Origin: Wuchereria bancrofti
Taxonomy: Eukaryota; Nematoda; Chromadorea; Rhabditida; Onchocercidae
DNA length: 64,000 bases
NCBI GenBank assembly: GCA_005281725.1
Contig: SSBO01000012.1
Span: 16,436,458 to 16,500,457, forward strand
Direction: 5' to 3'
Within the stretch, counting starts at the first letter, position 1, and each line of letters opens with the position of its first letter. Positions 12,901-24,419 of this stretch are shown piece after piece. A program made the translations under genes and the position numbers. The notes below the pieces were generated by a model. The model had not been told where the DNA came from, made no database searches, and worked only from the letters and a program-made list of their open reading frames with translations.

Positions 12901-12987
12901 GGAAGTGGGAATACCGAAGAGGCTGCTCATGAGGATGCTGCTCGCAATGCCTTATTGCTTCTTTGTAAAATTTGGATCGTGTACTAG
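6015..12987 (+). CDS. stau-1: Staufen homologue, double-stranded RNA-binding protein
   Basis: Staufen binds double-stranded regions of mRNAs for transport, localisation and decay. About 20 exons. Firm ones: 6015-6108 (ATG), 6359-6462, 6687-6773, 6872-6992, 7610-7898, 8003-8089, 8237-8321, 8973-9112, 9384-9547, 9664-9767, 10001-10146, 10221-10395, 10589-10829, 11156-11256, 12709-12771, 12892-12987 (stop TAG). dsRBD1 reads TPMCRIAELARYNK then YEYKLMDESGPAHKK and KGTSIKKAQQSAAETAL. dsRBD2 is split by a Pro-rich insertion (7610-7898) before VRLILSKDFPEFVGKG. dsRBD3 has KSISQIYECALHMRMNVEF and DGEGSSKKIAKQNA. dsRBD4 has ERGQSRYKEFVME and GIGLNKKLAKRAAAEAVL. dsRBD5 ends CHGSGNTEEAAHEDAARNAL. This domain order and the split dsRBD2 are Staufen hallmarks. 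Oddities: a 7-bp tandem duplication breaks the dsRBD3 frame, one base is missing in dsRBD4, and exons around 7296-7420 and 11831-12690 are unresolved. Symbol after C. elegans. Confidence 0.85.
8237..8603 (+). repeat. 178-bp direct repeat flanking an 11-N gap
   Basis: Positions 8237-8414 and 8426-8603 are identical and flank 11 Ns (8415-8425). Each contains the same Staufen exon (8237-8321 or 8426-8510, the end of dsRBD2). The gap is therefore probably a failed merge of overlapping contig ends and the exon exists once in the genome. Confidence 0.9.
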
Positions 12988-13097
12988 GTATTGCGCGAAA
13001 TTTGCTCGATTAGTCGTTCTTAGGTTTTTTTTTCTCAGTAAAATAAGAATATTGCGTCATTATGAGAGCGGATATAAATGGTTTTTGTCACAAGGTA

Positions 13098-13125
13098 CGA
13101 ATCTAACAAATCTAACGAATCTAAC
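13098..13125 (+). repeat. Short tandem repeat, about three 9-bp units
   Basis: Three near-identical 9-bp units containing AATCTAAC occur just downstream of the Staufen stop codon, probably within its 3' untranslated region. Confidence 0.7.
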
Positions 13126-13621
13126 GTCACCCACTTGAATCTTAATTATTTTTAAAAATATGAAGAATAACGAACGACTTTGCTTGTTATACACTTTACA
13201 ACTTTATTTTGTACTTTATGGTTATAGTAGTGCATAGTAGTTTTAGATTAACTTTCTGTCAAAACTAATTCCTGCATTTTGTGATAAATTCTATTGGGGT
13301 ACGCAGCATGTACAAAATATAGCTTTATCTATTTTTATGTTTCGTCATAGTTATACCCAGTGCTGCATATCCTATTAAAGGTCTATTCTCTATTTCCTGA
13401 AAAACTCAGATGAGCACACTGATAATCAATAGAATCTCATTTGCATGCTACAAATGCCATTCTATTTTGGTAAATTTGAATTAGTAATTCGATCAATATG
13501 AGTTCAATGATGCAAAAAGACTTTCAAAAATGTTTCTGTTTTCACGTTGCAAAAAAAGAACCTTTGTGAAATTTGCTTTTAACTGAGCTAATTCGTTCTA
13601 ATTCGTCATACTAGAACATAT

Positions 13622-16450
13622 ATGGTGGAGTGGAATAGGCTTCCGAGGGCAGGCTTATGCTAATCAGCAAATATTTTTACGAGTAGAATGGGAAGATAAA
13701 CAGTGGAGAAGGAGTAATGTTTCCATTCTTCTGTCGTTAACAGAAATATTTCTCTGTTTTGTCTGTTTTAATCTCAATCTTTTTGCTTTTCACTGTTTTT
13801 GCTGCTAAACAATGACATTTCACTGCTAATTCGAGCTGTTTATCAGTATTACTGTGTGATAATGATCTTTATATTATTAACGAAGAGTTCCAAGGTGGTT
13901 TTTAACTTGTCTTCGTAATACCACGTGCTTATATCATGTTATGATATTTAGAAATCTATTTGTCTTTCCGTTTTCATCCTGTGCTGATGGGGTTATCATT
14001 TATTAAGGGACGGAGCCCAATAAGAATAAGCAAGCTGTTTTAAAACATTTTTTGTTTTTGTTCCTTGTCTTGTGCATCAAGCCAGCATAAAGTAATTCTT
14101 AAATTGACTTAGTTTTGTTTAAGATAAGTTTGCAGATGTTAATTTGCTGTTCTATAGTAGAAGTTAATGTATGCATTTTTAGAACTGGAGAGGGATGTTT
14201 AGTGACTTAAATTTCTTGGGAAAATCACACGATATTTTTAACTATCGTTAATTTCAAGCATTTATTATTGGGCAGATTAGTTTCTACTGTAGATGTGCAA
14301 GAAGCATGGAAAATTAAGTATTCGAATTGTAGTATGGATAATTTCGTTTCGAAATTATCATCACATATACGTGTACAACTATTTCATGTTTTCAATCGAT
14401 CAGCGGTACCTGTTTTGATCCCTTGCAACATAAATTTTAATCAGGTCGAAGTATTTACCTCTATTCTTGATTGTAATAGATTATGACTAATAACTGAAAA
14501 GATATAAAGAACTTTGTGTTTCAGAGGAACCTGGAAAACTTCGACTTGTGTTTCTTATTTAATTTCGTTCATATGTTTTCTTATGCCATTAACAACGCTG
14601 TTAATGACGTGTTCTCAGTTATCTGTGATATCTGCTTCCATACAACTTTTATCCTGATCACAGAGTGTTGTTTTCTAGGTTCAGTACGGTTTTGCCACCG
14701 GAATCTCATTTTTCACTCATTTTAAGGTGCAGATAAGTTTGTCCAACGATTTTATGCCTTTTGTCTTCTCCTAGCTTTATCGATTATCGGCTGACTACAT
14801 CTGTCTTTTTTCAATTATGTTGCCATGCACATTTTTAATTCCAAGCACTGGTTTTATTGTTATTTTCAGAAATTAAACCTTAATGAGAAAATGCAAAGAA
14901 TAATTAATTATTTGATCTTTATATTAGTTGCTTTTAGATTCTCAGGTGATTGACTGGTATACTTGAAGATTAAGATTTGTATTAAGAAAAATTAGAATAT
15001 ATTCCACTGCTTTGTTAGGACAGTCTTTAGAACTGGAATGGATTTCTTTCGTTGAATGTACCACTTTGTGTTCAGGATTTGAAACGGTTTCAATATTTGC
15101 GAAGCACAGTGCATTTTCATTTCTTTTGGCTGTGACTTATGTAGTCACATGTAGTATATATAATAATCTGGTAGACTCAAATACTTCGATTGAGATCCTT
15201 GAAATATTTTTAGAACAAGCTCATGCAAATGTTCAGTAGGGCTTTTTGAAATTTAGCAAGTCGGTCGTTTTGAAAAGCAAAATTCTTTTCAGAAGTCTTG
15301 TTTTCTACACATGATTCTATTGTTTAATTGATGCGGCTCATCTTAAAAGTCTCAGTTTGAGGAATCTTTTCAGAAACAGCTGGGAGGTATCCGGTGCGGT
15401 CATAAGGTAACAAATTCAAACACTTTTGTCTTTCCTTTCCTTTTGCGTTCCAGTTTTTTCATATTGTTTGTTTTCAGATTCACATGTGTTCAGTTTTTTT
15501 CCCTGTCGAATAACATTCAAATTTCTTTGTGTTATTTCTTGGAAAGTATCTTTGAGAACGATGTCAGTGTGATGATGTAAAATTTCGTATTTCATTTCCA
15601 TATCTACTCTATAGCTTGTATAAAAGTTACTTTGCATAGCCGCATTCAATACATATAATATATATTACATTCATATATGAAGCCGGATGTCTGTTAAACA
15701 CTTATTGGAAAATATTACAGTAATGGAATTTGAGAATATTGGAGCAGTGGAATTAGAACTGTTGTCTTTTTGCTTACTGGTGGGTCGATTATCGAACCAT
15801 TTCTGACTGGTAAAAATCTTTCGAAAATGTAAAAAAAATTAAAAATGCATTTCCTCAAGTTTTCCTTATCTCATTTCAATGTTGAATTTTACCATCCCCA
15901 ACTTGTACACATTTTATTGACTGTGCTCCATCCATAGGCAGGTATGGTCCGAAAAGCACAGTAGTGAAGCCACTTAGTTGCTGCAGTTCTGTTCCAACTT
16001 CCAGATCGATCTGTAACTAAGTAGTAAGACGAATATTATAATAAAAGTCCCAATTCGTTTGGAAGTATTTTTAAATATAGTTTTATACACCTATCAAAGG
16101 TGTATTTTGCTTCATTGAAGTTATACATCCGGCTAAAGGCAGATGAATTAAACAGAACAGTTTCATGGCAGTATTATGAATTTCCATGAGACGAGATGTC
16201 CTTCCTGAACTTCTTGCGTCATGCAGTTATGAACTGTTTAAACGGGTGCTATTTACTTTAACAAAACATGACCGAGTAACAAATCATTTTACAAATTTTT
16301 TGACTTATAAATTAAAGCCAAATACACCTGCATGGCGACATCCTTTTGCTGTTCTTTTGAAACATTTTGTGTCTGTTTTTCTTCTTGAACCTAAGAAATC
16401 ATTGAATTTTAATATTTTCATTCCCCTAAATGATAGGTGTGTTTTATAAT
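13622..16450 (+). CDS. Unidentified multi-exon gene candidate
   Basis: I do not recognise this protein. Several + strand exons have a coding look and consensus borders: about 13622-13709 (after CTAG, IWWSGIGFRGQAYANQQIF, donor GTTTCC), 14276-14444 (after GGGCAG, STVDVQEAWKIKYSNCS), about 15017-15238 (ending TSIEILEIFLEQAHANVQ then TAG), 15374-15406 (KQLGGIRCGHK, flanked by TTTCAG and GTAACA), about 15940-16017 (YGPKSTVVKPLSCCSSVP) and a stretch from 16187 (RDVLPELLASCSYELFKR). The opposite strand reads poorly at 14276-14444 and 15017-15238. Joining order and phases could not be fixed, and the in-frame TAG at 15236-15238 suggests either two transcripts or a wrong exon end. It lies just downstream of Staufen on the same strand. 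Confidence 0.4.
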
Positions 16451-16548
16451 GCTGAAAAAGGATCATCAATGAATTGAAAATATTGAAAAATTCAATGCAT
16501 GTATGCCCTAAGTGGCTGAAAATATAACTGGTATGAAAGTTCTCATCC

Positions 16549-18650
16549 AATCATTGCCGCTGTTCCGGACTTCACCGGTGATTGCTTCTCAGGTTTCCGT
16601 ATTGATGCTAAGTCTAAGACTTCTTCCCTTGCATTAAGCAGCGCTGTCTGCTTTGATGACTTCTCTGGTTTAATGTCTCCTGAAGAACTATTTTCAGCTC
16701 CAATTCTTTAACTGCCCCGAAGAGATTCTTGCGTTTCAGCTAATGACGATAATGCACTATTCCTTCAAAATCCTTTTATTACTGGTAATGATGCTACCTG
16801 TTTTTGCTCTTCCTGAACTGGTAGTGATGCTGGCGGCTTTTGCTTTTTCACAGGTATCAGTGTTGTAGGTAATGTGACTTGAATGGAAAAGTGAAGAGAA
16901 TTGTTATAGTGAGTTATGACAAACGATAGAGTCTTCCAATGTAATCGGTTGGCACATTTTTGAAGTGATGCGCATAGTCGCCTTCTGATCTGTATCCCTT
17001 CGCTTAATTTTTTTTTAACTTATATTTGAGATGGATCTCTTTACATCTAAGTACTGCAATACCAATTCGCCGTTGCTTATAATCCACTTATTTAGCAGTT
17101 ATTAATTGCAACAATAATAATATTCATATCTTCATCAATAGTACTATTTTTGAGAAAACAAATGAGAAAAAGCATTATTTCATCATAACGAATTTAAGCT
17201 ATATGAATGAGAAAGAGGGGAAATGATCAAATTTCAGTTTCCTCTCTACTAGCTGTACTCTGTCAAGTTTATTTGCTTAAGTAAGCTAGTTGAAGCATAT
17301 AGTTCTCTTTCCATCAACAGTTGATCTCTGCAGACCTCATGAAGATCGTCCCAGTTACATCGTACGTTTATCGTTCGCATCCCTTCCTTTAATTCGAATT
17401 TTCTCTCTGAATAAAAGGACAAGCAGCCGTTCTGGAATATGAATTGCAATGCAATAAATAGTGATGACTTGTTTGGGACGATATAAATTGATGGAATTTA
17501 ATTGTTTGCAATTATCAAAATAAATAACAAGTTTGACAAATCTAAATTTTCTTGCCATCAAGAAATGGAAGGAGTTAGGATATTGGTTAGTGCCTATCCT
17601 TTGTTTAATTACATACCTCATTGTTTTCACAGCTTCTTGCAAATTCTAATAAAATTTAAACAGAAATGATCTTAAATTTTTTTCGGTCAAAGGCATATCC
17701 ATACAGTCAAAAGCATCGTCAAAAGCGTTTCAACTTTCATGTGATTGAATTTTGAAAATCTTCCCAAAACTTCCCAAAACCCTGAGCAGATTAGTTGCTG
17801 CTATTTCAATATTTGAAGTATCATTCAACAAAATAATCAATTTCTTGCATTTCCCAGATACAGATACAGTGCTTCTCTGTTTATCTGTCCATCGATTATT
17901 TCACAATATTAACCATTTTGTTAGTTTGTGTGATTCGATCCCATTTCTGCCTCTCGGTACCTCTCCTATTTCTGAAAGAGGTGAGTGGCTTATTCTTTAA
18001 GAATATTTTAAGAAGCAGTTATTCGGAAATAGCAATATAAATATTTATAATCGAAAGCACTTGAATTGTTACTTGATATTATGCCATATCGTATCGTGTC
18101 GATATGTTTGTATCAACTTGCTTCTGTTTACATGATGCAATAAATACTGGTTTTGAGGGCAATCGGGATTGCATAATCCTTCTAGCAAACATTTCTGAAA
18201 TTATCAGTTGGAAAAACAGTTCACAATTTGCAAGGTTCAGAGTCATTCCCCTTCGCATCCGTACTGAGAATGTTTCTGCTCCAATCAAATCTTGTTTGCT
18301 TGATGATTTATCACATTGTTATATTTTGCCACCTATCATTGTTCACAACTGTGATTTCAGCTGCCTGTGAGTAGCAGACCAGAAGTAATAGAAGTAACAA
18401 TTAGCCTGAAACAAATACCTGTTTCAATGATAACAAAAATAAATATTGCAGAGTCGCAAATAAAAAATCTCCGTAATATACTATTTTGAAAATGTTCTTC
18501 CTTTCATTCTCATTGATATTATCAACACTTTCGGTATATTTATCATTAAAATGTAGACTCATGTCTTTGACTTATTTTACTCTTTTTTCAGTTTCAACTT
18601 GGAAGCTGTGAATTAGTGAAGTGACTTTCCTTCATCAACTCAGCTTCCAT
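16549..18650 (-). CDS. Unidentified gene with predicted coiled-coil segment and P/K/E-rich tail
   Basis: Family not recognised. Candidate start ATG at 18650-18648 (MEAELMKESHFTNSQLP, donor at 18598). Further exons with splice signals: around 18250 (TDAKGNDSEPCK), around 18180 (RIMQSRLPSKP), 17870-17975 (IGEVPRGRNGIESHKLTK, between TTTCAG and GTTAAT), around 17600-17630 (LQEAVKTMR), about 17260-17350 (RDQLLMERELYASTSLLKQ) and from about 17000 down (EGDYAHHFKNVPTDYIGRLY). A textbook 47-nt intron (GTTTGT...TTCAAG) then leads into TLPTTLIPVKKQKPPASLP. The final frame runs through AREEVLDLASIRKPEKQ to a TGA at 16549-16551 but is crossed by an in-frame TGA and TAA unless further spliced. Helix-forming charged segments suggest coiled coil. 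Several junction phases conflict, so sequence errors or decay are possible. Confidence 0.45.
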
Positions 18651-20003
18651 TGATTATGTCATTGGAGAACGAATTTCTTTGGGTCTTTAGAGCTTAACTG
18701 TCTCCATTTATGCAGTAGTTGAAATATTTCAATCGTTGCTATTGTGTTATTTGGTAAGCGCAGTCGAACAACTATGAAACGCTGTATGCGACCAATTAGT
18801 GACTTTAGTAATTGTCATGAGTTTTAATCTCTACTCTTTCGTGTTTTGGATTAATTGCCTATGTATCCTATTTAGCCATCCTACTGTTAATTTACAAGCA
18901 GTTTGCCAACTGACTATCCTTGATGCAGAGTAATGTGGAATAAATTTGAAAGAAAAGATCTAATCATGTATTTATAAATTTAATTTGTCTAGGCAATTGG
19001 TAAATTCATTTAAAATTTGTTATGATCATGAATTTTAGTTGTACCCCAAATTCGTGCTAAATTCTGGCGATATTTCAAAATATTGTTACTTTTTTTCTGT
19101 CTTAAGAAATGTGGTCTTCCTATCCTCGGGATCACATAGTGAGGTTGATAAGAATCATTTTATGATTTTGGTTCCAATTTGTCAACACTAATTTTGAAAG
19201 TTTGTTTTTAATTCTTTTGAAGAAGAGAATTGTTTTTCATTAAATTATAATCTCACTGGAACTTGTCACATTCATAATTATTAGTATTCCATGGAAGTTT
19301 ATGATAATGAACTGTTACTAGTTCTGCTTTTATATTCCCTAGATTTTTTTTCATTCTGGTGGAATTTGTTGTTGGACGTTGTAATTATATGTAATAATTA
19401 GCTGTCCCTTTCGTNNNNNNNNNNNGTTTGTTTTTAATTCTTTTGAAGAAGAGAATTGTTTTTCATTAAATTATAACCTCACTGGAACTCGTCACATTCA
19501 TAATTATTAGTATTCCATGGAAGTTTATGATAATGAACTGTTACTAGTTCTGCTTTTATATTCCCTAGATTTTTTTTCATTCTGGTGGAATTTGTTGTTG
19601 GACGTTGTAATTATATGTAATAATTAGCTGTCCCTTTCGTTTTTCTTTTAATTCGTAGTTCTTTTAATTCGTAGAATTTCGAAAATTTCAAGCTTTCTCT
19701 TTTTTGGTACCGATCGATGCATTATTACTGCGGAATTTTAGGCCCACTTTTCTGATTTGATAATTAAATAGTAAAGAACTATACATCTCAACATAAAACG
19801 AATTTGGGATTCACGAACGTTCGAACATTCAAATTTTGTTGAAGTCAATGAAGTCCCAGTTGGTACTGTACTTATTGTTTGATCATGTCTATGATCATAT
19901 TATGCTATATCTTTTTGTGATCTCCCAGAAAAGGATATGGAAGAATGTATTACGACTAGAGATCTGAAATAACCTACTAAAATGTAAAGAAAGTAGACAA
20001 GAA
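18651..20003. other. Non-coding stretch with an 11-N gap
   Basis: I see no exon. The stretch contains 11 Ns at 19415-19425 flanked by a 215-bp direct repeat (listed separately). Confidence 0.5.
19200..19640 (+). repeat. 215-bp direct repeat flanking an 11-N gap
   Basis: Positions 19200-19414 and 19426-19640 are the same apart from two single-base differences, and they flank 11 Ns. This is what unmerged contig ends from two haplotypes would look like. Confidence 0.88.
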
Positions 20004-22141
20004 TTATGTCAAACCACCGAAAACTTTAGATTTCAACAATTTTTTGGATGCTTTCCCCACTCACATTTTTCAAAGTTTTGTTAGAATAAATGCTTTTGAG
20101 TAGTGATTAAATTACCATTTGAAACTTTTCTGCATGCTGATATATTTTGAGACATCTCAAGCCTGTCACACTTGTTTCTGTAAAAACCATCGCATTACTT
20201 TATTGGTCAATACGCATTTAGGATTGGACTGTACAAACGTTATATATTCCGAGTAATATAAGGCAAAATCAAAGATTAATGATTCGGGCCTACTGGTAAC
20301 AGTTTAGTAGTAACATTTTTTTGTTTAAATTAGGAATGGAATGAAATATTTGAAGGTGCATTTCACATTCAATTTGCATTTAGCCATTGTGTCCCCGTGA
20401 CTCGTTGCTGCCCCAATGTTTCATCTCATTTATGGTTACATCGGCGCATTTTAGATATTTACGGTTGAGCTCCCTTTCATAAATTTTTGCTCAGATTTTA
20501 CTCTTCCCTTTTTATTTAAAGAAGTTTTGAACACAACACATAGTGCTTTCATCTTTTGATTATCGGCATTTGTGGAAATTCTCCTCCAAGGACAACACTG
20601 TCTCCTCTGCGCATTATCTATTTCACTTGTTTACATGTCTATTTTATTTTCGGCCTCTTCAGGTGTCTATTTTATGTCTGTTTGTGAACTTGCTATTCTT
20701 ACCGTCCATTATGTAGTCCCTTACCTTACCATTTGCTTATCGTAACATGACAGATTTTCACTCATTTACTGATTTCTCGCTAGTTTTACAATATTTAGAA
20801 TTCCTTATCACTAATATAATATGTTTATTATATGACTTACACAGCAGTCATCAGTAATAACAACAACAACAACAGATATTACTTATTTTAATTTTTTGAG
20901 AAGTAGGTTAGATTCTTTTTCAATTTTTAATTGAACAACAAAGTTCAAAATTATTTCATCAAATCTCTTTTACTGTATCTGAAGTCTTTATGTTTCTTAT
21001 CACTGATATTATGTCTTATCAATATGGTCTGTGTGTAATCATCAACCGAAATTAACAGTAAAACAACTTCGATACTGTCGATATTTGGTTGATTGAGGAG
21101 GTAACAGATAAGAAGAGGGATGTCGGCGTTAATTATGATTGTTATTTTGTAGCAGCCAATGATTCTCCTGTAATAAGCGCGACCAAATAAATGTCACCAA
21201 TTTCCTGTTCCAAGCTGTGTTTCAGCAATATAAATATTTTAATCGCAATAAGTTGTATTAATTATTTGACTTATTTATTCATTCATTTTATGCTTGTTAG
21301 ATAAAGATTTTTCTAAAAAATCTTTGTAGAAATGAGCATTTTATTTTATTTTAGGAACTTAAATGACAGACATTCCATTCTCATTTTTTCGAATCATTTC
21401 TTTTCGTCTTCCTTTCATTTTGTTTGTGATTTCTTCCATTCCATGAAGTACAGGATATTATAAAATTGCTCTCACAAAACAGTTTGCTATATAACAAATA
21501 CATAACTCTCAAAATTCTCAATGCTATCTCTTCCTTCATTTCATTTCACTTAAAATTACAGTGGACTGCCGGAAGTTAAAGTAATCACTAAGCAGGAAAA
21601 AGGAAAACATACAAATCTTTTTGAAATTAAACGCTCTTACTATCATTGCTGTGCCTATTTAAATTAAGACATTTGAACCCTATTCTCTTCGGTAATGTTG
21701 CTAGTGGGTAGTATAGTTAAATGGTATTTGTTATCACTCCCTTCAATGATTTGGCGCTCAGACTACATTTTGTACAGATGCGCTATGCGGTGGGAAAGCC
21801 CAGTATTTAGGCGCTAAGTGTTTAGGCTGCTGATTCTAATATTAAAGTGCCAAGCAGCAAGTTACTATTATTGAAGCAGATGAGACAATTACACATTCAG
21901 TAATATCAGTTCATTTATTGTATAAATCACTTGCGAAACATTGTGCTAAGTGTAGGAAAAGGTCCAAATGAAACAGTAATTTTCCAAGTAATTCTTAGAT
22001 TCTTACTATCTCATAGAATACTGTAAATGATTTATCACTTTACAAGAGATAAAAAATCATGCACATATATACACAAAGTTACAACGAACACAAAGTCCAG
22101 TGTCACTCATTTAAAATGGGAATGTTTTTAATAGATACTAA
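20004..22141. repeat. Duplicated non-coding block, diverged copy B
   Basis: Matches 1-2095 over its whole length with scattered substitutions and small indels, plus one insertion of about 90 bp at 21701-21790 that the other copies lack. No coding exon is seen. Consistent with an alternative haplotype of the same locus. Confidence 0.85.
21701..21790. other. About 90-bp presence/absence segment inside copy B
   Basis: The sequence between GGTAATGTTG and GGGAAAGCCC is contiguous in copies A and C but is interrupted here by about 90 bp. No terminal inverted repeat or poly-A tail is obvious, so it may be a deletion in the other copies. Confidence 0.7.
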
Positions 22142-22741
22142 AGGAATTATTATTTACATTGGGGGGGGGGGCTTGCTTGCTATGCTAATTATTTGAAACC
22201 AATGTATTTGCATCTGTATCTGCATCCATCTACATTCAAAAAAGCGACTAATTTTGTTTATTGCATCTGTCGCCACAATGGCAAAGCTATGATGTAATGA
22301 ACAAAGATTACTGTTTTAAGTGATTTTAATCTACTTTGTAACCTTAACATCTGTCCCCACAATGGCGAAGCTATGATGTAATGAACAAAGAGTATTGTTT
22401 TAAGTGACTTTAATCTACTTTGTAACCTTAACATCCAAAAAATCCCTCCCAATTTTCTTCCTTACAAAGCCATTTATAGTATCTTGTAATGGTATGGCTC
22501 GGTTGGGAAGTGTCTAGCTTGCTTACATCTTTAAATGTTTTATAATTAAGTTATATTCGTGTGTTATGTATCAACTCGTTATTGTAATGTTGTATAATTT
22601 TTAATGTTAATCTGTGGTTTAATTACCCAAGTTTGAGGTTTGAATAATAAAGTATTTCACGAAGACTCCCACAGTACACGTACACAGAACGGAACCAGTA
22701 CAGATTCGAGAATCTACCAGTATCGAAGGCAAAGAAGTCAN
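22142..22741. other. Unique spacer between copies B and C
   Basis: Begins after copy B loses similarity, contains an 11-base G run near 22161 and the 84-bp tandem repeat described separately, and ends at an ambiguous base (22741) where copy C starts. No gene is seen. Confidence 0.6.
22264..22431. repeat. 84-bp unit tandem repeat, two copies
   Basis: Units 22264-22347 and 22348-22431 are head to tail with only a few differences. A four-base start of a third unit follows. Confidence 0.9.
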
Positions 22742-24419
22742 TGACTGTTATTTTGACATTATGTAGCAGCCAATGATTCTCCAATAATAAGTGCGACCAA
22801 ATGTCACCAGTTTCCTGTTCCAAGCTGTGTCTCAGCAATATAAATATTTTAGTCGCAATAAGTTGTATTGATTATTTGATTTATTTATTCATTCACTTTA
22901 TGCTTGTTAGATAAAGGTTTTTCTAAAAAACCTTTGTAGAAGTGAGCATTTTATTTTATTTTAGGAACTTAAATGACAGACATTCCATTCTCATTTTTTC
23001 GAATCATTTCTTTTCGTCTTCCTTTCATTTTGTTTGTGATTCCTTCCATTCCATAAAGTACAGGATATTATAAAATTGCTCTCACAAAACAGTTTGCTAC
23101 ATAACAAATACATAACTCTCAAAATTCTCAACGCTATCTCTTCCTTCATTTCATTTCACTTAAAATTACAGTGGACTGCCGGAAGTTAAAGTAATCACTA
23201 AGCAGGAAAAAGGAAAACATACAAATCTTTTTGAAATTAAACGCTCTTACTATCATTGCTGTGCCTATTTAAATTAAGACATTTGAACCCTATTCTCTTC
23301 GGTAATGTTGGGAAAGCCCAGTATTTAGGCGCTAAGCGTTTAGGCTGCTGATTCTAATATTAAAGCCAAGTAGCAAGTTACTATTATTGAGGCAAATGAG
23401 ACAATTGCACATTCAGTAATATCAGTTCATTTATTACATTCAGTAATATCAGTTGCGAAACATTGTGCTAAGTATAGGAAGAGGTCCAAATGAAACAATG
23501 ATTTTCCAAGTAATTCTTAAAAATTAGATTCTTATTATCTCATAGAATACTGTAAATGATTAACCATTTTACAAGAGATAAAAAATCATGCACATATATA
23601 CACAAAGTCACAACGAACACAAAATCCAGTGTCACTTATTTAAATTGGGAATGTTTTTAATAGATACTAACCTCGTGCTTTCCATGACTTTTTACGTCAA
23701 TCAAAAAATTTAAAGTAGAAATTTAAGAAATTAATCCGTGAGATTTATTTCATAAGAGATTCATTTCTTTAGATTTTTCAAATAATCCTCTAATATATGT
23801 ATTGATGTTGCGATTTGCAGTTCTGTCGTCTCTCTGTTCTCTATTTGAATTGTGAAAAAAAAAAAACTTTTCCATAAGTTTTTGATTAAACATCGCTTTC
23901 CAGTTATTCGTAAATATGTTTAATTAAGCCTTCTGTTTTCTGTTTAAAAATTTTTTTAAATTGTTCTATATAAATTGATTAAGGAAGATCGGATTACGCA
24001 GATAGCTCAAACTGCTGAAGCGCTTACTATGCCATAAAAAAAATTGGCCAAGTCACTGGCCTGTTTTCTTTTATTCATTTCTCAGATAAAGCGATACTGC
24101 CTCTAATACTATGCGTGCCAGAACGACAGTAATAATAATCAACAATAGTTGAAATGGTAAAGCCAAATTAATGAAATCATTATACGCCTAATTCCACGAT
24201 TATCTGCTAATGTTTAATGTCTGGTATTCACTAGCAAAGTTTATGCTATGAAAAAACTGATCAAGTGGGGAAGTGAAAGAGGAATGAGGTGATACGATTT
24301 CACTTCAGTATCCAGCAGAGCCAAAAGAAGAAATAAGCAATAACACAAAAAACACAACAAAATAGCACCTTACCAAAATTTTTGATTTTATCACTTATGG
24401 ATTTTTCAAGATAGAAGTC
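22742..24419. repeat. Duplicated non-coding block, copy C (identical to 1167-2844)
   Basis: Every base inspected matches 1167-2844 over 1678 bp. The copy starts directly after the ambiguous base 22741 and runs without a break into the sequence upstream of the 16-span membrane-protein gene, so this is probably the true location of the block. Confidence 0.9.

Noticed and set aside
17752..18370. Two + strand open frames (17752-18000 and 18104-18370)
   Set aside because: The - strand of the same region has exons with TTTCAG acceptors, good donors and charged, coding-like sequence (IGEVPRGRNGIESHKLTK, TDAKGNDSEPCK). The + frames lack matching splice signals and are taken as shadows.
22258..22452. 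- strand open frame with internal repeats (LQSRLKSLKT twice)
   Set aside because: The repetition comes from the 84-bp tandem repeat; no splice sites, start context or family resemblance.
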